From a virus: 44,085 nucleotides of DNA. The stretch covers positions 1 through 44,085 of the IMG/VR virus record IMGVR_UViG_3300028840_001346. One strand, written 5' to 3'. The position numbers and the translations under genes are program-made. Shown piece after piece: positions 6,988 to 13,340 of the stretch; position 1 is the stretch's first letter; each line of letters opens with the position of its first letter. A model generated the notes under the pieces. That model searched no databases, was not told where the DNA came from, and saw nothing but the letters and a program-made list of their open reading frames with translations.

Positions 6988-8045
6988 GGCGTCCCTTTCC
7001 GCGCGCGAATCGAATCCGATACAACGCTAAGCACAGCGCCCCCATCCCGGAGCGTCTTGAGCAGCTCACCCTTGGCCTTGGCCTTGTGTCCGCGGCCATG
7101 CTTGCCGCCTACCACCTCCATAATTTTCGTCTTAGACATGCTAATGCAGTAGCCCAAATCCTCATCTGTGAACCCCGCGTCCATCAAGTGTGGCCATGCC
7201 GCGTGCCCTATGACCTTGTCTCGACTGGTCTGGGTCAGCTCCAGGATGAGGCCCTCGCCATCGTACTGCGGACCGTGCTCACGGAGGACCATCTTGAGTG
7301 CCTGGTCATATTGGGCGAGCGCTTTCTTGAGCGCCTTGGCCTTGCCATAGAGACGAGGCAACATCTCTGCAGTGACCTCGACTGACGCGAGCGGCATCAG
7401 CGCGTTGGCGGCCGACCGCAGATAATCTCTACGGGCCTCACAGTCCAGTTGGCGCCGGCAAAAAGTGCAAGCCTCACCCGGGCTGTATCTTGTCCCCGTG
7501 CCCTGCCAAGCCTCCTCGATTTCGGTGTAGAGACGGTTGACGTCATCGTCAGTAACGGTCCTGATTTCCATCTCGCCGAACCGGAGCCAGACCGTGATCA
7601 CCGTGATTTTGCCGTCCTCTGGAATGCCATATTGGTGCGCAACCGCAGCCGCATAGCCCGTGAGCTGGGCATCGTAGTCTCGCTTGATTCGGTTGCTTTT
7701 CCAGTCTAGGACCACGGGGCTGTCGCCAACCTGGAGCACATCAATGTGGCCCTCGATTCCGGAGCCAGAGACTTCGGCTTCGACCATCGGGCTCGGGAAA
7801 TGATGTTTGATCTGGTCCCACGCCTGGCACCCGTAGCGATGCAGCGGCCCCAACTCATCCACGCTCACGCTGTAGGATGCAGCAATTTCGTCGAGATCGA
7901 CCCATTCACCAATGGCATTTTTCGCGAGTCCGTAGTGAGCAGCCCGGCCAAGATCGGCCATATCGGACCGTGGGTCATAGGGGTATTTGGTTGGCAGAGT
8001 GCTCGAAGGGCACTCCAAAAAAGTCGGCAGTCCTGAGATTCGCAT
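6984..8045 (-). CDS. Cas4/RecB-like PD-(D/E)XK nuclease with Fe-S cysteines
   Basis: 353 residues, ATG at 8045 with AAGGACACC upstream. Nuclease motifs are His37 (GRAAHYG), Asp102 (GHID), Asp114 and Lys116 (LDWKSN) and Gln127/Tyr131 (QLTGYA). Cys12 together with Cys193, Cys196 and Cys202 (CTFCRRQLDC) reproduces the four-cysteine 4Fe-4S arrangement of the Cas4/AddB group. Members are single-strand DNA exonucleases or end processors. Here it sits between an SMC-like ATPase and a probable annealing protein, so it most likely prepares DNA ends for phage recombination. A dedicated promoter with the best operator palindrome lies just upstream (8065-8093). Confidence 0.88.
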   Translation of the reverse strand: MRISGLPTFLECPSSTLPTKYPYDPRSDMADLGRAAHYGLAKNAIGEWVDLDEIAASYSVSVDELGPLHRYGCQAWDQIKHHFPSPMVEAEVSGSGIEGHIDVLQVGDSPVVLDWKSNRIKRDYDAQLTGYAAAVAHQYGIPEDGKITVITVWLRFGEMEIRTVTDDDVNRLYTEIEEAWQGTGTRYSPGEACTFCRRQLDCEARRDYLRSAANALMPLASVEVTAEMLPRLYGKAKALKKALAQYDQALKMVLREHGPQYDGEGLILELTQTSRDKVIGHAAWPHLMDAGFTDEDLGYCISMSKTKIMEVVGGKHGRGHKAKAKGELLKTLRDGGAVLSVVSDSIRARKGTP

Positions 8046-8064
8046 GGTGTCCTTTTTTCGTTAG

Positions 8065-8093
8065 GCCATACCATTGGTATGACTCATGGTCAA
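8065..8093 (-). promoter_or_regulatory. promoter with repressor-type operator for the recombination nuclease
   Basis: Minus strand: TTGACC (8093-8088), 17 nt, TATGGC (8070-8065). The spacer and -10 contain CATACCATTGGTATG (8067-8081), a perfect palindrome about one central base and the best match to the operator consensus. RNA would start about 20 nt before the nuclease ATG, leaving room for its AAGGA ribosome site. Confidence 0.7.
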
Positions 8094-9328
8094 CCTTTCA
8101 CGGATCCATCCTCAATGATGACGGTACACTCCTCGCCCTCAGATACCCGCTCAATCCAGACCTGGGCATCGGCCTCATCTGCCATCTCCGCGAGGATGGC
8201 CAGACTGTCCGTGTCGAGGAGCGACCCATCGTAGATGACCATCACACGAAGCTCGGGGTTGAGCGCCAGCCCCATCGCCACCGAACACCGGAGTTGTTCA
8301 GCGGCACTCGCTTGCTCCAACGGTAGGCCGTTGAGGATGACCCGAAGATCGCCGTCTACAGACATCCCCGGGACCGGGTATTTGGCCCCCGAGATCATCG
8401 CAGCCCGGCGCTTGTCTACCTTGGCCATCTCTGCAGACAGCCGCTCGGCCTCAGCCCCGAGCGTGTCGGATTCGTCACTCAGCTGGTGCCAGCGTTGATT
8501 CTCCCGGATTTGACGGTTGCGAGTCTCAATCGTAGCGAGCTGATGCTTGACCGCATCGACATCCGCCGGTGATGTGGTGCGGACGTCCTCAGATATTGCG
8601 CTGCCCTCCTTTGCGAGCCGACTCAGCTTGTCTCGCTTGCCTTCAAGCCGCGCCTCATCTTCCAAAATTTCGGCTTGCAGTCGTGAGTAGCCCTTCCTGA
8701 TTTCGGCGAGGCGTCTCTTTTGCGCTTCCAACCGAGTGTTGGCCCCCTGGCGACGCTCCAGCTCTGCGGCCACCTCGGACAGCGATAACTCCTCGGTTCC
8801 AGCTTCGTCATCATAGGCGATTGATTCCAATTGCAGCTCGGCTTTCTTGTAGTCACGGTTCACCTGGGTCCGCTCGTCATAGAGCTTTTTCCGCTCGGCA
8901 TCGATGGCCGCAGTGTCGATGCCAACTAGCTCGCAGAGCATGGCGCCTTGCTCCTTTGGCCTCATGCGCGTGAACGCCAGCGGGTCAAATCCCAGCTCGC
9001 CCACGAGGCCATCGAGAAGCGCTTGCGGCGAAGTGTACCCGCGGCCGTCTCCGGCCTCAACCTTGAGCACCGAACCCGACGCCGTGAACGTCCTGGTGAC
9101 CACCATGCCGTTGGACAGAGTCACTTCGGCCTTTGCGTTTTTCTCGCCCTTGCGGATAGGGACATCTGGACACAGCCGCTTGCCACCGATGGCCATGGCG
9201 ATGCTGCCGATGGTGCTGGTTTTGCCGCTTGCATTTTTCCCTCCGACCACCACGAGGTTGCCGTTTGGCTCGATGGTCACGGCCTTTACTCGTTTGACGT
9301 TTTCCGTTGTCAGCTTCGTGATTTTCAT
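8090..9328 (-). CDS. SMC/RecF-like AAA ATPase (recombination)
   Basis: 412 residues, ATG at 9328 with GGAGGCATC upstream, overlapping the previous stop as ATGA. Walker A is GGKNASGKT (29-37). A coiled coil occupies about 150-310 (for example ELERRQGANTRLEAQKRRL). The ABC-type signature region is QASAAEQLR, followed by the Walker B-like RVMVIYDGS. It is a short Rad50/SbcC-like ATPase without a zinc hook. Such proteins accompany nucleases and annealing proteins in phages and probably clamp or bridge DNA ends. Walker B ends in Asp-Gly rather than Asp-Glu, so ATP hydrolysis could be weak. Its stop overlaps the promoter of the next gene. Confidence 0.85.
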   Translation of the reverse strand: MKITKLTTENVKRVKAVTIEPNGNLVVVGGKNASGKTSTIGSIAMAIGGKRLCPDVPIRKGEKNAKAEVTLSNGMVVTRTFTASGSVLKVEAGDGRGYTSPQALLDGLVGELGFDPLAFTRMRPKEQGAMLCELVGIDTAAIDAERKKLYDERTQVNRDYKKAELQLESIAYDDEAGTEELSLSEVAAELERRQGANTRLEAQKRRLAEIRKGYSRLQAEILEDEARLEGKRDKLSRLAKEGSAISEDVRTTSPADVDAVKHQLATIETRNRQIRENQRWHQLSDESDTLGAEAERLSAEMAKVDKRRAAMISGAKYPVPGMSVDGDLRVILNGLPLEQASAAEQLRCSVAMGLALNPELRVMVIYDGSLLDTDSLAILAEMADEADAQVWIERVSEGEECTVIIEDGSVKG

Positions 9329-9648
9329 GATGCCTCCGCAAATTCAAATGTCTCTCGCTCGTGGCCGTCGAAGAAAACGACGGTGACTGGATTCAGTCGG
9401 AAGAGGCCTCCTCCAGCGTAGTTGCATGGGCCTTTTTTCGCACCCAGCTCCTTCATTGATCCAAGATTGCGACCAATGCACGAGAATGCGATCTCTCCTT
9501 CTGTTGCGCCGGCATCCTTCCATTCACCAACAGATGCGATATGGCCACAGCTTGGACAAACGAACCGCCACAAATCCGGGTGCGGCCCAAACCGACACTC
9601 AGCTTCAGCCAACCACTCCTTGTTCGTTACCGTTCTTCTGTTGCTCAC
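9325..9648 (-). CDS. zinc-ribbon protein, VVA0879-like
   Basis: 107 residues from a GTG at 9648 with GGAGG 6 nt upstream; the longer frame upstream lacks a ribosome site. WLAEAECRFG, FVCPSCGHIA, FSCIGR and CNYAGGGLFRLNPV match a conserved small phage protein family that I recall as VVA0879. CPSC with the later cysteines (FSC, PCN) likely binds zinc. The role is unknown in the family. Its stop overlaps the ATPase start as ATGA. Confidence 0.7.
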   Translation of the reverse strand: MSNRRTVTNKEWLAEAECRFGPHPDLWRFVCPSCGHIASVGEWKDAGATEGEIAFSCIGRNLGSMKELGAKKGPCNYAGGGLFRLNPVTVVFFDGHERETFEFAEAS

Positions 9649-9649
9649 T

Positions 9650-9838
9650 TCATACCTCCACGACTTGTCGATTCGGGACCCTGATTCCATCGCGGACGTC
9701 ATAGCAGCCGCGAACCGCATCCTCGATAGCCTCGACTTGCCGATACAGCCCGGCTAGCCTGCGCTCAAGCCGATGCAGCTCCTTCAACGTGATTTTCTCA
9801 CCATCTACGAGCCTATCCACGATCTCCTTCGTCGTCAT
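9650..9838 (-). CDS. small helical hypothetical protein
   Basis: 62 residues starting MTTKEIVDRLVDGEKITLKE. GAGGTGACAC precedes the ATG. Helical with a coiled-coil-like middle (LHRLERRLAGLYRQVEAIEDAV). It ends 1 nt before the next GTG start. Function unknown. Confidence 0.65.
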   Translation of the reverse strand: MTTKEIVDRLVDGEKITLKELHRLERRLAGLYRQVEAIEDAVRGCYDVRDGIRVPNRQVVEV

Positions 9839-9846
9839 GTGTCACC

Positions 9847-10032
9847 TCAGTTGATGTTGTTTGGTTGTGTTTGCAAGGTTTCCAACTCGCGCTCATACTC
9901 GGCCAGCAATCTATCCATTCGCTCGTCTGTCCCGATAGTGACCCGCGCAAACTCGATCAACTCAATAGCGGTCACCACGAATCGAATCCGTTCCGATAGC
10001 GTCTGGTCAAGTAGCTCACCGGGCCACCTCAT
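9847..10032 (-). CDS. small helical hypothetical protein
   Basis: 61 residues from the ATG at 10032, which overlaps the previous stop as ATGA; earlier in-frame starts lie deep inside the upstream gene. Helical and charged (ERMDRLLAEYERELETLQ). No motif recognised. Confidence 0.6.
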   Translation of the reverse strand: MRWPGELLDQTLSERIRFVVTAIELIEFARVTIGTDERMDRLLAEYERELETLQTQPNNIN

Positions 10033-10502
10033 TTGATCAGCTCGCGCACCTCGTCGAGGCTCAAATCGTAGTTGGAGTGGTGGTAGCCGATGGTGTCGCC
10101 CAGGGCACATATCGGGCTCACATCGTAAGCCGTAACACCCTCATCACGGAGTTCGGCGGCCCTGGACGGCTCAAAACAACGGGCCAGCCACCAAAGGCCG
10201 GCCGATGCCGGAGTGAAACCACACTCGACCCATTCGGCCGCGATGGTCTCTGGCGCTACGTCGCCACAAAGATGATCCATGCTGAATGATGACATCGCCC
10301 GGAGCATCGCTTCCCTGGAACCATCCAGAGCGTAGACCCGCGAAATCGTGAAAAACACAAAGCCAGCCGGGTCAAGGTCATCCTCGGCAATCCACTTGCG
10401 GACCTGGTCTAATGCAGCCTGCGGTGTGTCATAGGGTCCGTTGACCGAATCGTCGGCCGCGCAAGTGAAGTAGTGTCCGGCGATAGGCGTTAGGCTGTTC
10501 AT
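10029..10502 (-). CDS. early hypothetical protein with GHY-DDS-GP domain
   Basis: 157 residues, ATG at 10502 after AAGGAGACAACG. Residues 8-56 (GHYFTCAADDSVNGPYDTPQAALDQVR ... ISRV in summary) parallel the small protein at 10855-11094, which has GHYVYDCNDDSLIGPW and ends ISDV; both likely share one small alpha/beta domain. The C-terminal 100 residues are unique, with WVECGFTPASAGLWWLARCF and a helical end. No function recognised. Immediate-early position suggests host takeover or regulation, by inference only. Confidence 0.65.
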   Translation of the reverse strand: MNSLTPIAGHYFTCAADDSVNGPYDTPQAALDQVRKWIAEDDLDPAGFVFFTISRVYALDGSREAMLRAMSSFSMDHLCGDVAPETIAAEWVECGFTPASAGLWWLARCFEPSRAAELRDEGVTAYDVSPICALGDTIGYHHSNYDLSLDEVRELIK

Positions 10503-10525
10503 CGTTGTCTCCTTTTTTGTTCCGG

Positions 10526-10744
10526 CTACACGTTGCGATAATCAGGATGATCCACTGCGGGGTTCAGAATGAGGCGGCCCGCCTCCGACACCAACAACCC
10601 CATCCTCACCAAGTCGCGAACCGCAGGGGCGGCAACGCGGGTGCCAGTCGACTTGGTAAGGTAGTAACCGCCGCTGGGTTTCCTGGTGATGCTTTCGTCT
10701 TCATCCTGCAAAACGATCAGAACCGAGCGGTGGTGGCCTTTCAT
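10526..10744 (-). CDS. early hypothetical protein with possible dual start
   Basis: 72 residues from the ATG at 10744 with AAGGGG 6 nt upstream (MKGHHRSVLIVLQDED). A second in-frame ATG at 10777, adding MTNANNTKGNT, lies exactly 6 nt after a -10 hexamer and could start a leaderless mRNA. The body has a short alpha/beta pattern with TKSTGTRVAAPAVRDLVRMGLLV, which resembles a small winged-helix region. Function unknown. Its control region is a near copy of that of the 11476 gene. Confidence 0.65.
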   Translation of the reverse strand: MKGHHRSVLIVLQDEDESITRKPSGGYYLTKSTGTRVAAPAVRDLVRMGLLVSEAGRLILNPAVDHPDYRNV

Positions 10745-10777
10745 TGTGTTCCCCTTGGTGTTGTTTGCGTTGGTCAT

Positions 10778-10811
10778 ACTCAGAGCATACCACCCGTATG
10801 CCCGATTGCAA
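10778..10811 (-). promoter_or_regulatory. early promoter with operator (second copy)
   Basis: Minus strand: TTGCAA (10811-10806), 16 nt, TATGCT (10789-10784). Operator CATACCACCCGTATG (10786-10800) fills the spacer and overlaps the -10. The -10 is 6 nt before the ATG at 10777. An A/T tract (about 10824-10840) upstream resembles an UP element and recurs at the 11516 promoter. Confidence 0.7.
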
Positions 10812-10854
10812 GAGAAAGCGCTATTTTTTTCGAAAAAAAGTGCAAGAAAAGTAC

Positions 10855-11094
10855 TTATCGACCGTCGCCAGGAAGGGTCTCGGACAGCACCGTGACGTCC
10901 GAGATGCAGATGATGGTAAGCTCCCACGGCTCTGCAATGGCAAGGTCAACCAGCCGACGGGCCTCCTTGTGGGCCTGGGCCTCGCTCCAAGGGCCAATGA
11001 GGCTGTCGTCATTGCAGTCATAGACGTAGTGACCGGGCTTGAGGTTGCCAGGCCCTAACATCGAGACGGCTTCAGATAGGCCTCGCACAGTCAC
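10855..11094 (-). CDS. small hypothetical protein with GHY-DDS-GP domain
   Basis: 79 residues from a GTG at 11094 that overlaps the previous TGA as GTGA, with GGGGG 5 nt upstream; an ATG at 11061 is the alternative. The segment GHYVYDCNDDSLIGPW, a following Ala/Arg helix and ISDV match the N-terminal domain of the 10502 gene, so these are probably paralogues. Function unknown. Confidence 0.6.
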   Translation of the reverse strand: MTVRGLSEAVSMLGPGNLKPGHYVYDCNDDSLIGPWSEAQAHKEARRLVDLAIAEPWELTIICISDVTVLSETLPGDGR

Positions 11095-11246
11095 ACCAGC
11101 ACCCCCGCGTTGGCAAGAAGGGTTGCCCAATGCTCGCGGCTCATGCGCGGGCACAGGGCCCGGCGGATGGCTTCGGGATCCTGGGTTCCCAGCTTGGTTG
11201 CGGTGTCTCGGATGGCTGCGATTGCTGTTTTGGTCAAGTGGCTCAT
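11091..11246 (-). CDS. 51-residue early hypothetical protein
   Basis: The ATG at 11246 has AAGGGGAAACACC upstream, the same leader type used by its neighbours. The protein begins MSHLTKTAIAAIRDTATKLG and ends ANAGVLV. It is helical, and TQDPEAIRRALCPRMSREHW may be a helix-turn-helix-like hairpin. Stop and next GTG overlap. A very stable hairpin with a UUCG loop precedes it (11262-11279). Confidence 0.6.
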   Translation of the reverse strand: MSHLTKTAIAAIRDTATKLGTQDPEAIRRALCPRMSREHWATLLANAGVLV

Positions 11247-11261
11247 GGTGTTTCCCCTTTC

Positions 11262-11279
11262 GGGCCCCCGAAGGGGCCC
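11262..11279 (-). promoter_or_regulatory. stable UUCG tetraloop hairpin between early genes
   Basis: On the minus-strand RNA a 7-bp GC-only stem (GGGCCCC/GGGGCCC) closes a UUCG loop, 6 nt before the AAGGGG ribosome site of the 51-residue gene. There is no U-run, so it is not a classical terminator. It could stabilise or mark processing of the early transcript. Confidence 0.5.
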
Positions 11280-11290
11280 ATGGCTCTGTG

Positions 11291-11476
11291 TTAGCCTCTG
11301 CTCAAAGTCCGGAGAACCATCCGGGCCACCGCCTCACGTGTGTCTGGGGAGGTCCCTTCAGCCCAGAATGACCGGGGCTTAGGGAGGGTTATGGGGTCTA
11401 GCTTGGCTGAACAGCGTCGGCAGAATTTGTCGTCGCTGTTGTTGGTGTTGCATCCGCAGCTTGTGCAATGGCTCAT
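11291..11476 (-). CDS. immediate-early zinc-ribbon protein with possible dual start
   Basis: 61 residues from the ATG at 11476 with AAGGGG 6 nt upstream. MSHCTSCGC and FCRRCSAKLD give two CxxC knuckles: a zinc-ribbon of the short 'zinc-ribbon domain' type followed by a helical tail. An in-frame ATG at 11509, adding MDNANNTKGNT, lies 6 nt after the -10 of the strongest promoter in the genome and may start a leaderless mRNA. It is the first gene of the leftward early operon, so it is likely the first phage protein made. Function unknown. Confidence 0.7.
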   Translation of the reverse strand: MSHCTSCGCNTNNSDDKFCRRCSAKLDPITLPKPRSFWAEGTSPDTREAVARMVLRTLSRG

Positions 11477-11509
11477 GGTGTTCCCCTTGGTGTTGTTTGC
11501 GTTGTCCAT

Positions 11510-11543
11510 ACTCCAATCATACCAAACGTATGCCTGCTGTCAA
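11510..11543 (-). promoter_or_regulatory. leftward early promoter with operator
   Basis: Minus strand: consensus TTGACA (11543-11538), 16 nt, TATGAT (11521-11516). Operator CATACCAAACGTATG (11518-11532) fills the spacer and overlaps the -10, so a bound repressor would block RNA polymerase. The -10 lies 6 nt before the ATG at 11509. An A/T tract lies directly upstream of the -35. Confidence 0.8.
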
Positions 11544-11614
11544 CTTTTTTTTGAAAAAAAGTCAGAAAAAAGTACGTGACGACTGTGCGATTTCGCACTT
11601 CTAGCCAGGCCTGG

Positions 11615-11652
11615 TTGCGGGCCTGCCCCGCCCGCGCTATACCTATTGTATG
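11615..11652 (+). promoter_or_regulatory. repressor promoter with overlapping operator
   Basis: TTGCGG (11615-11620), 17 nt, TATACC (11638-11643), then 6 nt to the repressor ATG at 11650. The operator variant TATACCTATTGTATG (11638-11652) covers the -10 and the start codon, which fits weaker self-repression. There is no ribosome site, so the mRNA would be leaderless, as for lambda cI from its maintenance promoter. Confidence 0.65.
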
Positions 11653-11892
11653 GAGACACGAGGACACCAGGAGATACGCCTATACCTCGCAGACAAGGGC
11701 CTCACCGGCCCTAAGCTAGCCGAGCTAGCTGGGCTCACTCCGATGCAGGTGGCCCACCTGCTCAAGGGCCGTCGACGGGCGAGCCTCGAAGTGGCTGTGG
11801 CTCTGGAGTTTGCCACTAAGGGGGCCGTGAGGCCCAGGGATTGGGTTGAGCCGCCTAAGCCAGGGCCCAGGCCCCATAGGCGTTCGCACTAG
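11650..11892 (+). CDS. Cro/CI-like helix-turn-helix repressor
   Basis: 80 residues and the only plus-strand gene. A helix-turn-helix of the Xre/Cro kind spans about 18-45 (GPKLAELAGLTPMQVAHLLK), followed by RRASLEVAVALEFATKGAV, the usual fourth and fifth helices. The Pro/Arg/His tail is short and there is no dimerisation or RecA-dependent cleavage domain, so it is Cro-sized rather than a full CI. It reads away from the leftward early promoter, with operator copies at both promoters. It is thus the best candidate for the protein that binds the 15-bp palindromes across the genome. The assignment of repressor rather than activator is inference. Confidence 0.8.
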   Translation: METRGHQEIRLYLADKGLTGPKLAELAGLTPMQVAHLLKGRRRASLEVAVALEFATKGAVRPRDWVEPPKPGPRPHRRSH

Positions 11893-11970
11893 ACAGCGCC
11901 GGATCAAGAGCGTAGCCTATCTCCGGGTCAGCCCATGGTCATCCCTCCCCCCCGATGATGGGCCAGGTCC

Positions 11971-12001
11971 GGCGAGCGCTCTTATCTCGGGGGCGCTCGC
12001 C
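11971..12001. terminator. terminator-like hairpin between converging operons
   Basis: Perfect 9-bp arms GGCGAGCGC (11971-11979) and GCGCTCGCC (11993-12001) with a 13-nt loop, directly after the stop of the late operon's last gene and about 80 bp after the repressor stop. No U-run, so it may work with Rho or in both directions. Confidence 0.5.
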
Positions 12002-12457
12002 TCAAGCAAACACCGTATACTTGCCGTCACGCATTGTGAGTGCCTGACGCCGTGGTATCTGGCTCCCCACAGGTCGCACCATGCCCAAGTGGACCCAGTT
12101 CGACGTTGAGGAGTACTCATCAATCACCTGGTCATACGGTATCCGCGAATCCATCTGGACCCATTCAACGATGCGTTGAGATGCAGTCCCATGTAGCGCG
12201 TAGAAATCGGCCGCACAGCCATACATGTGAGCCGAGGTCTTGCTTCCCCCGATACTCAGGTTCAGCTGTGGACTCCGGTAGCCGCTTGTCACGATCAACG
12301 GTCCAAAGATCATTCGCACGGGCTCCAGGTACTCAACGCATAGCTCCCGCAGCCGCTCAATCACCTCTGGTGATGGCGCATTGTCAAGGTAACGGTGGGC
12401 CGTGGTGACCATCTCCCCGAGCGTAAAGTGAGGCGACAGCTTACACTGCAGTATCAT
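12002..12457 (-). CDS. M15-family peptidase, probable endolysin
   Basis: 151 residues, ATG at 12457 overlapping the previous stop as ATGA. The M15 (Peptidase_M15_3-like) zinc site is visible: SGYRS near 58-62, SAHMYGCAAD with His77 and Asp84, and WVHLGM with His123. This fold cleaves D-Ala-containing peptide cross-bridges of peptidoglycan. There is no signal peptide, so release would need a holin, and a small membrane protein lies two genes upstream. It is the last gene of the late operon, usual for lysis. A virion-associated role cannot be excluded. Confidence 0.85.
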   Translation of the reverse strand: MILQCKLSPHFTLGEMVTTAHRYLDNAPSPEVIERLRELCVEYLEPVRMIFGPLIVTSGYRSPQLNLSIGGSKTSAHMYGCAADFYALHGTASQRIVEWVQMDSRIPYDQVIDEYSSTSNWVHLGMVRPVGSQIPRRQALTMRDGKYTVFA

Positions 12458-12771
12458 TTCATCCCCCTTTCAGCGCGACGAATCGTGTCAGTGAGGCCAC
12501 CAAGTGACGAGTTCATCCTCTGGGTTCGCTCCTTCGCAAGCCGCATCAGAGCGACAGCCCCAGAGCTAGCCGCTCGCTGCTTTGCCAGAGCAGCATCTCT
12601 AATCCATCGAGGCACAAAGCCAAGGAGGACGCATATCTCTCCGATTTTGAGGTTCTGATGCAACAACTGGAACCGCAGGGCCTCTTGCAGCTCCTTGGCC
12701 GACAGACCATAGCTCCGCATGATTGAGCCCATCGAATTCGGGCTTCGGTTGGTCCTGTAGCGTCGCCTCAC
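12454..12771 (-). CDS. small HTH-like hypothetical protein
   Basis: 105 residues from a GTG at 12771 that overlaps the previous stop as GTGA; ATG codons at 12732 and 12720 are alternatives. Residues 42-62 (KIGEICVLLGFVPRWIRDA) read like a helix-turn-helix. The remainder is helical and basic. It lies between a holin candidate and the peptidase, so it may be a regulator or a lysis accessory. Function unknown. Confidence 0.55.
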   Translation of the reverse strand: MRRRYRTNRSPNSMGSIMRSYGLSAKELQEALRFQLLHQNLKIGEICVLLGFVPRWIRDAALAKQRAASSGAVALMRLAKERTQRMNSSLGGLTDTIRRAERGMK

Positions 12772-12986
12772 CGGTCCAATAACCTTTCCATGATTCGCGT
12801 GTTGGCGTGGATCGCGGTCTCGTGTTTCACGGTCGCCTCGATTTGGGCGGTAGCCAACCCGAGTAGCTGGGTCGCCATATCCCGGTTTTGCCGACGCTCA
12901 TACCACCACGCGGACCACCCCATAATGCCGAGCGCGAACGGCCCACCTTGCGACAGAGCGCGGAACAGCACATCGATCGGGTCCAC
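12768..12986 (-). CDS. small membrane protein, holin candidate
   Basis: 72 residues from a GTG at 12986. One hydrophobic segment near the N-terminus (PFALGIMGWSAWWYE) is followed by a charged helical tail that could form a coiled coil (MATQLLGLATAQIEATVK). A single span and position before the M15 peptidase fit a class III-like holin or spanin-like partner. The hydrophobic stretch is short, so the call is tentative. Confidence 0.55.
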   Translation of the reverse strand: MDPIDVLFRALSQGGPFALGIMGWSAWWYERRQNRDMATQLLGLATAQIEATVKHETAIHANTRIMERLLDR

Positions 12987-13319
12987 TTAGCTTATGACCC
13001 CTGCCAGCTTCGGATGCTTTGCCTGGACGGCCTCATACAGACTTTGACGCAAATCCCGAAGCACGGCAGCATTGGCCACGACGAAAGCACGATACTCGCT
13101 TGTTCCGCCCTCCGGCGCATGATCATCTAGCTCAATGCGAAATCGACCGGTACGGCCAGAGACCCAGGTTCCATCCACGGTGTCGCCAGCGTCAACGATG
13201 ATGTCGATCGATTTGTGCTTCTCGACTCCGATTCGAAAGCCGATGATTTTGGCCTCCCCGTATTCGGCCATATCGTCAATACTGCCGGCTTTCCAGGTCT
13301 CGGTTAGTGTGATAGGCAT
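12987..13319 (-). CDS. hypothetical protein after the fibre gene
   Basis: 110 residues, ATG at 13319 with AGGAG upstream. Beta-rich N-terminus (MPITLTETWKAGSIDD, KSIDIIVDAGDTVDGTWVSG) and helical C-terminus (LRDLRQSLYEAVQAKHP). It may be a small virion or fibre-associated protein, but no family is recognised. Confidence 0.6.
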   Translation of the reverse strand: MPITLTETWKAGSIDDMAEYGEAKIIGFRIGVEKHKSIDIIVDAGDTVDGTWVSGRTGRFRIELDDHAPEGGTSEYRAFVVANAAVLRDLRQSLYEAVQAKHPKLAGVIS

Positions 13320-13340
13320 TGTGTGTCTCCTGTTTCCCGG

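Noticed and set aside
6984-8045. Part of a CRISPR adaptation module
   Set aside because: Cas4-like motifs occur in phage recombination nucleases; no cas1, cas2 or array is present, and the neighbours are recombination genes.
11262-11279. Intrinsic terminator
   Set aside because: Very stable stem but no U-run on either strand, and coding genes with ribosome sites continue directly after it.
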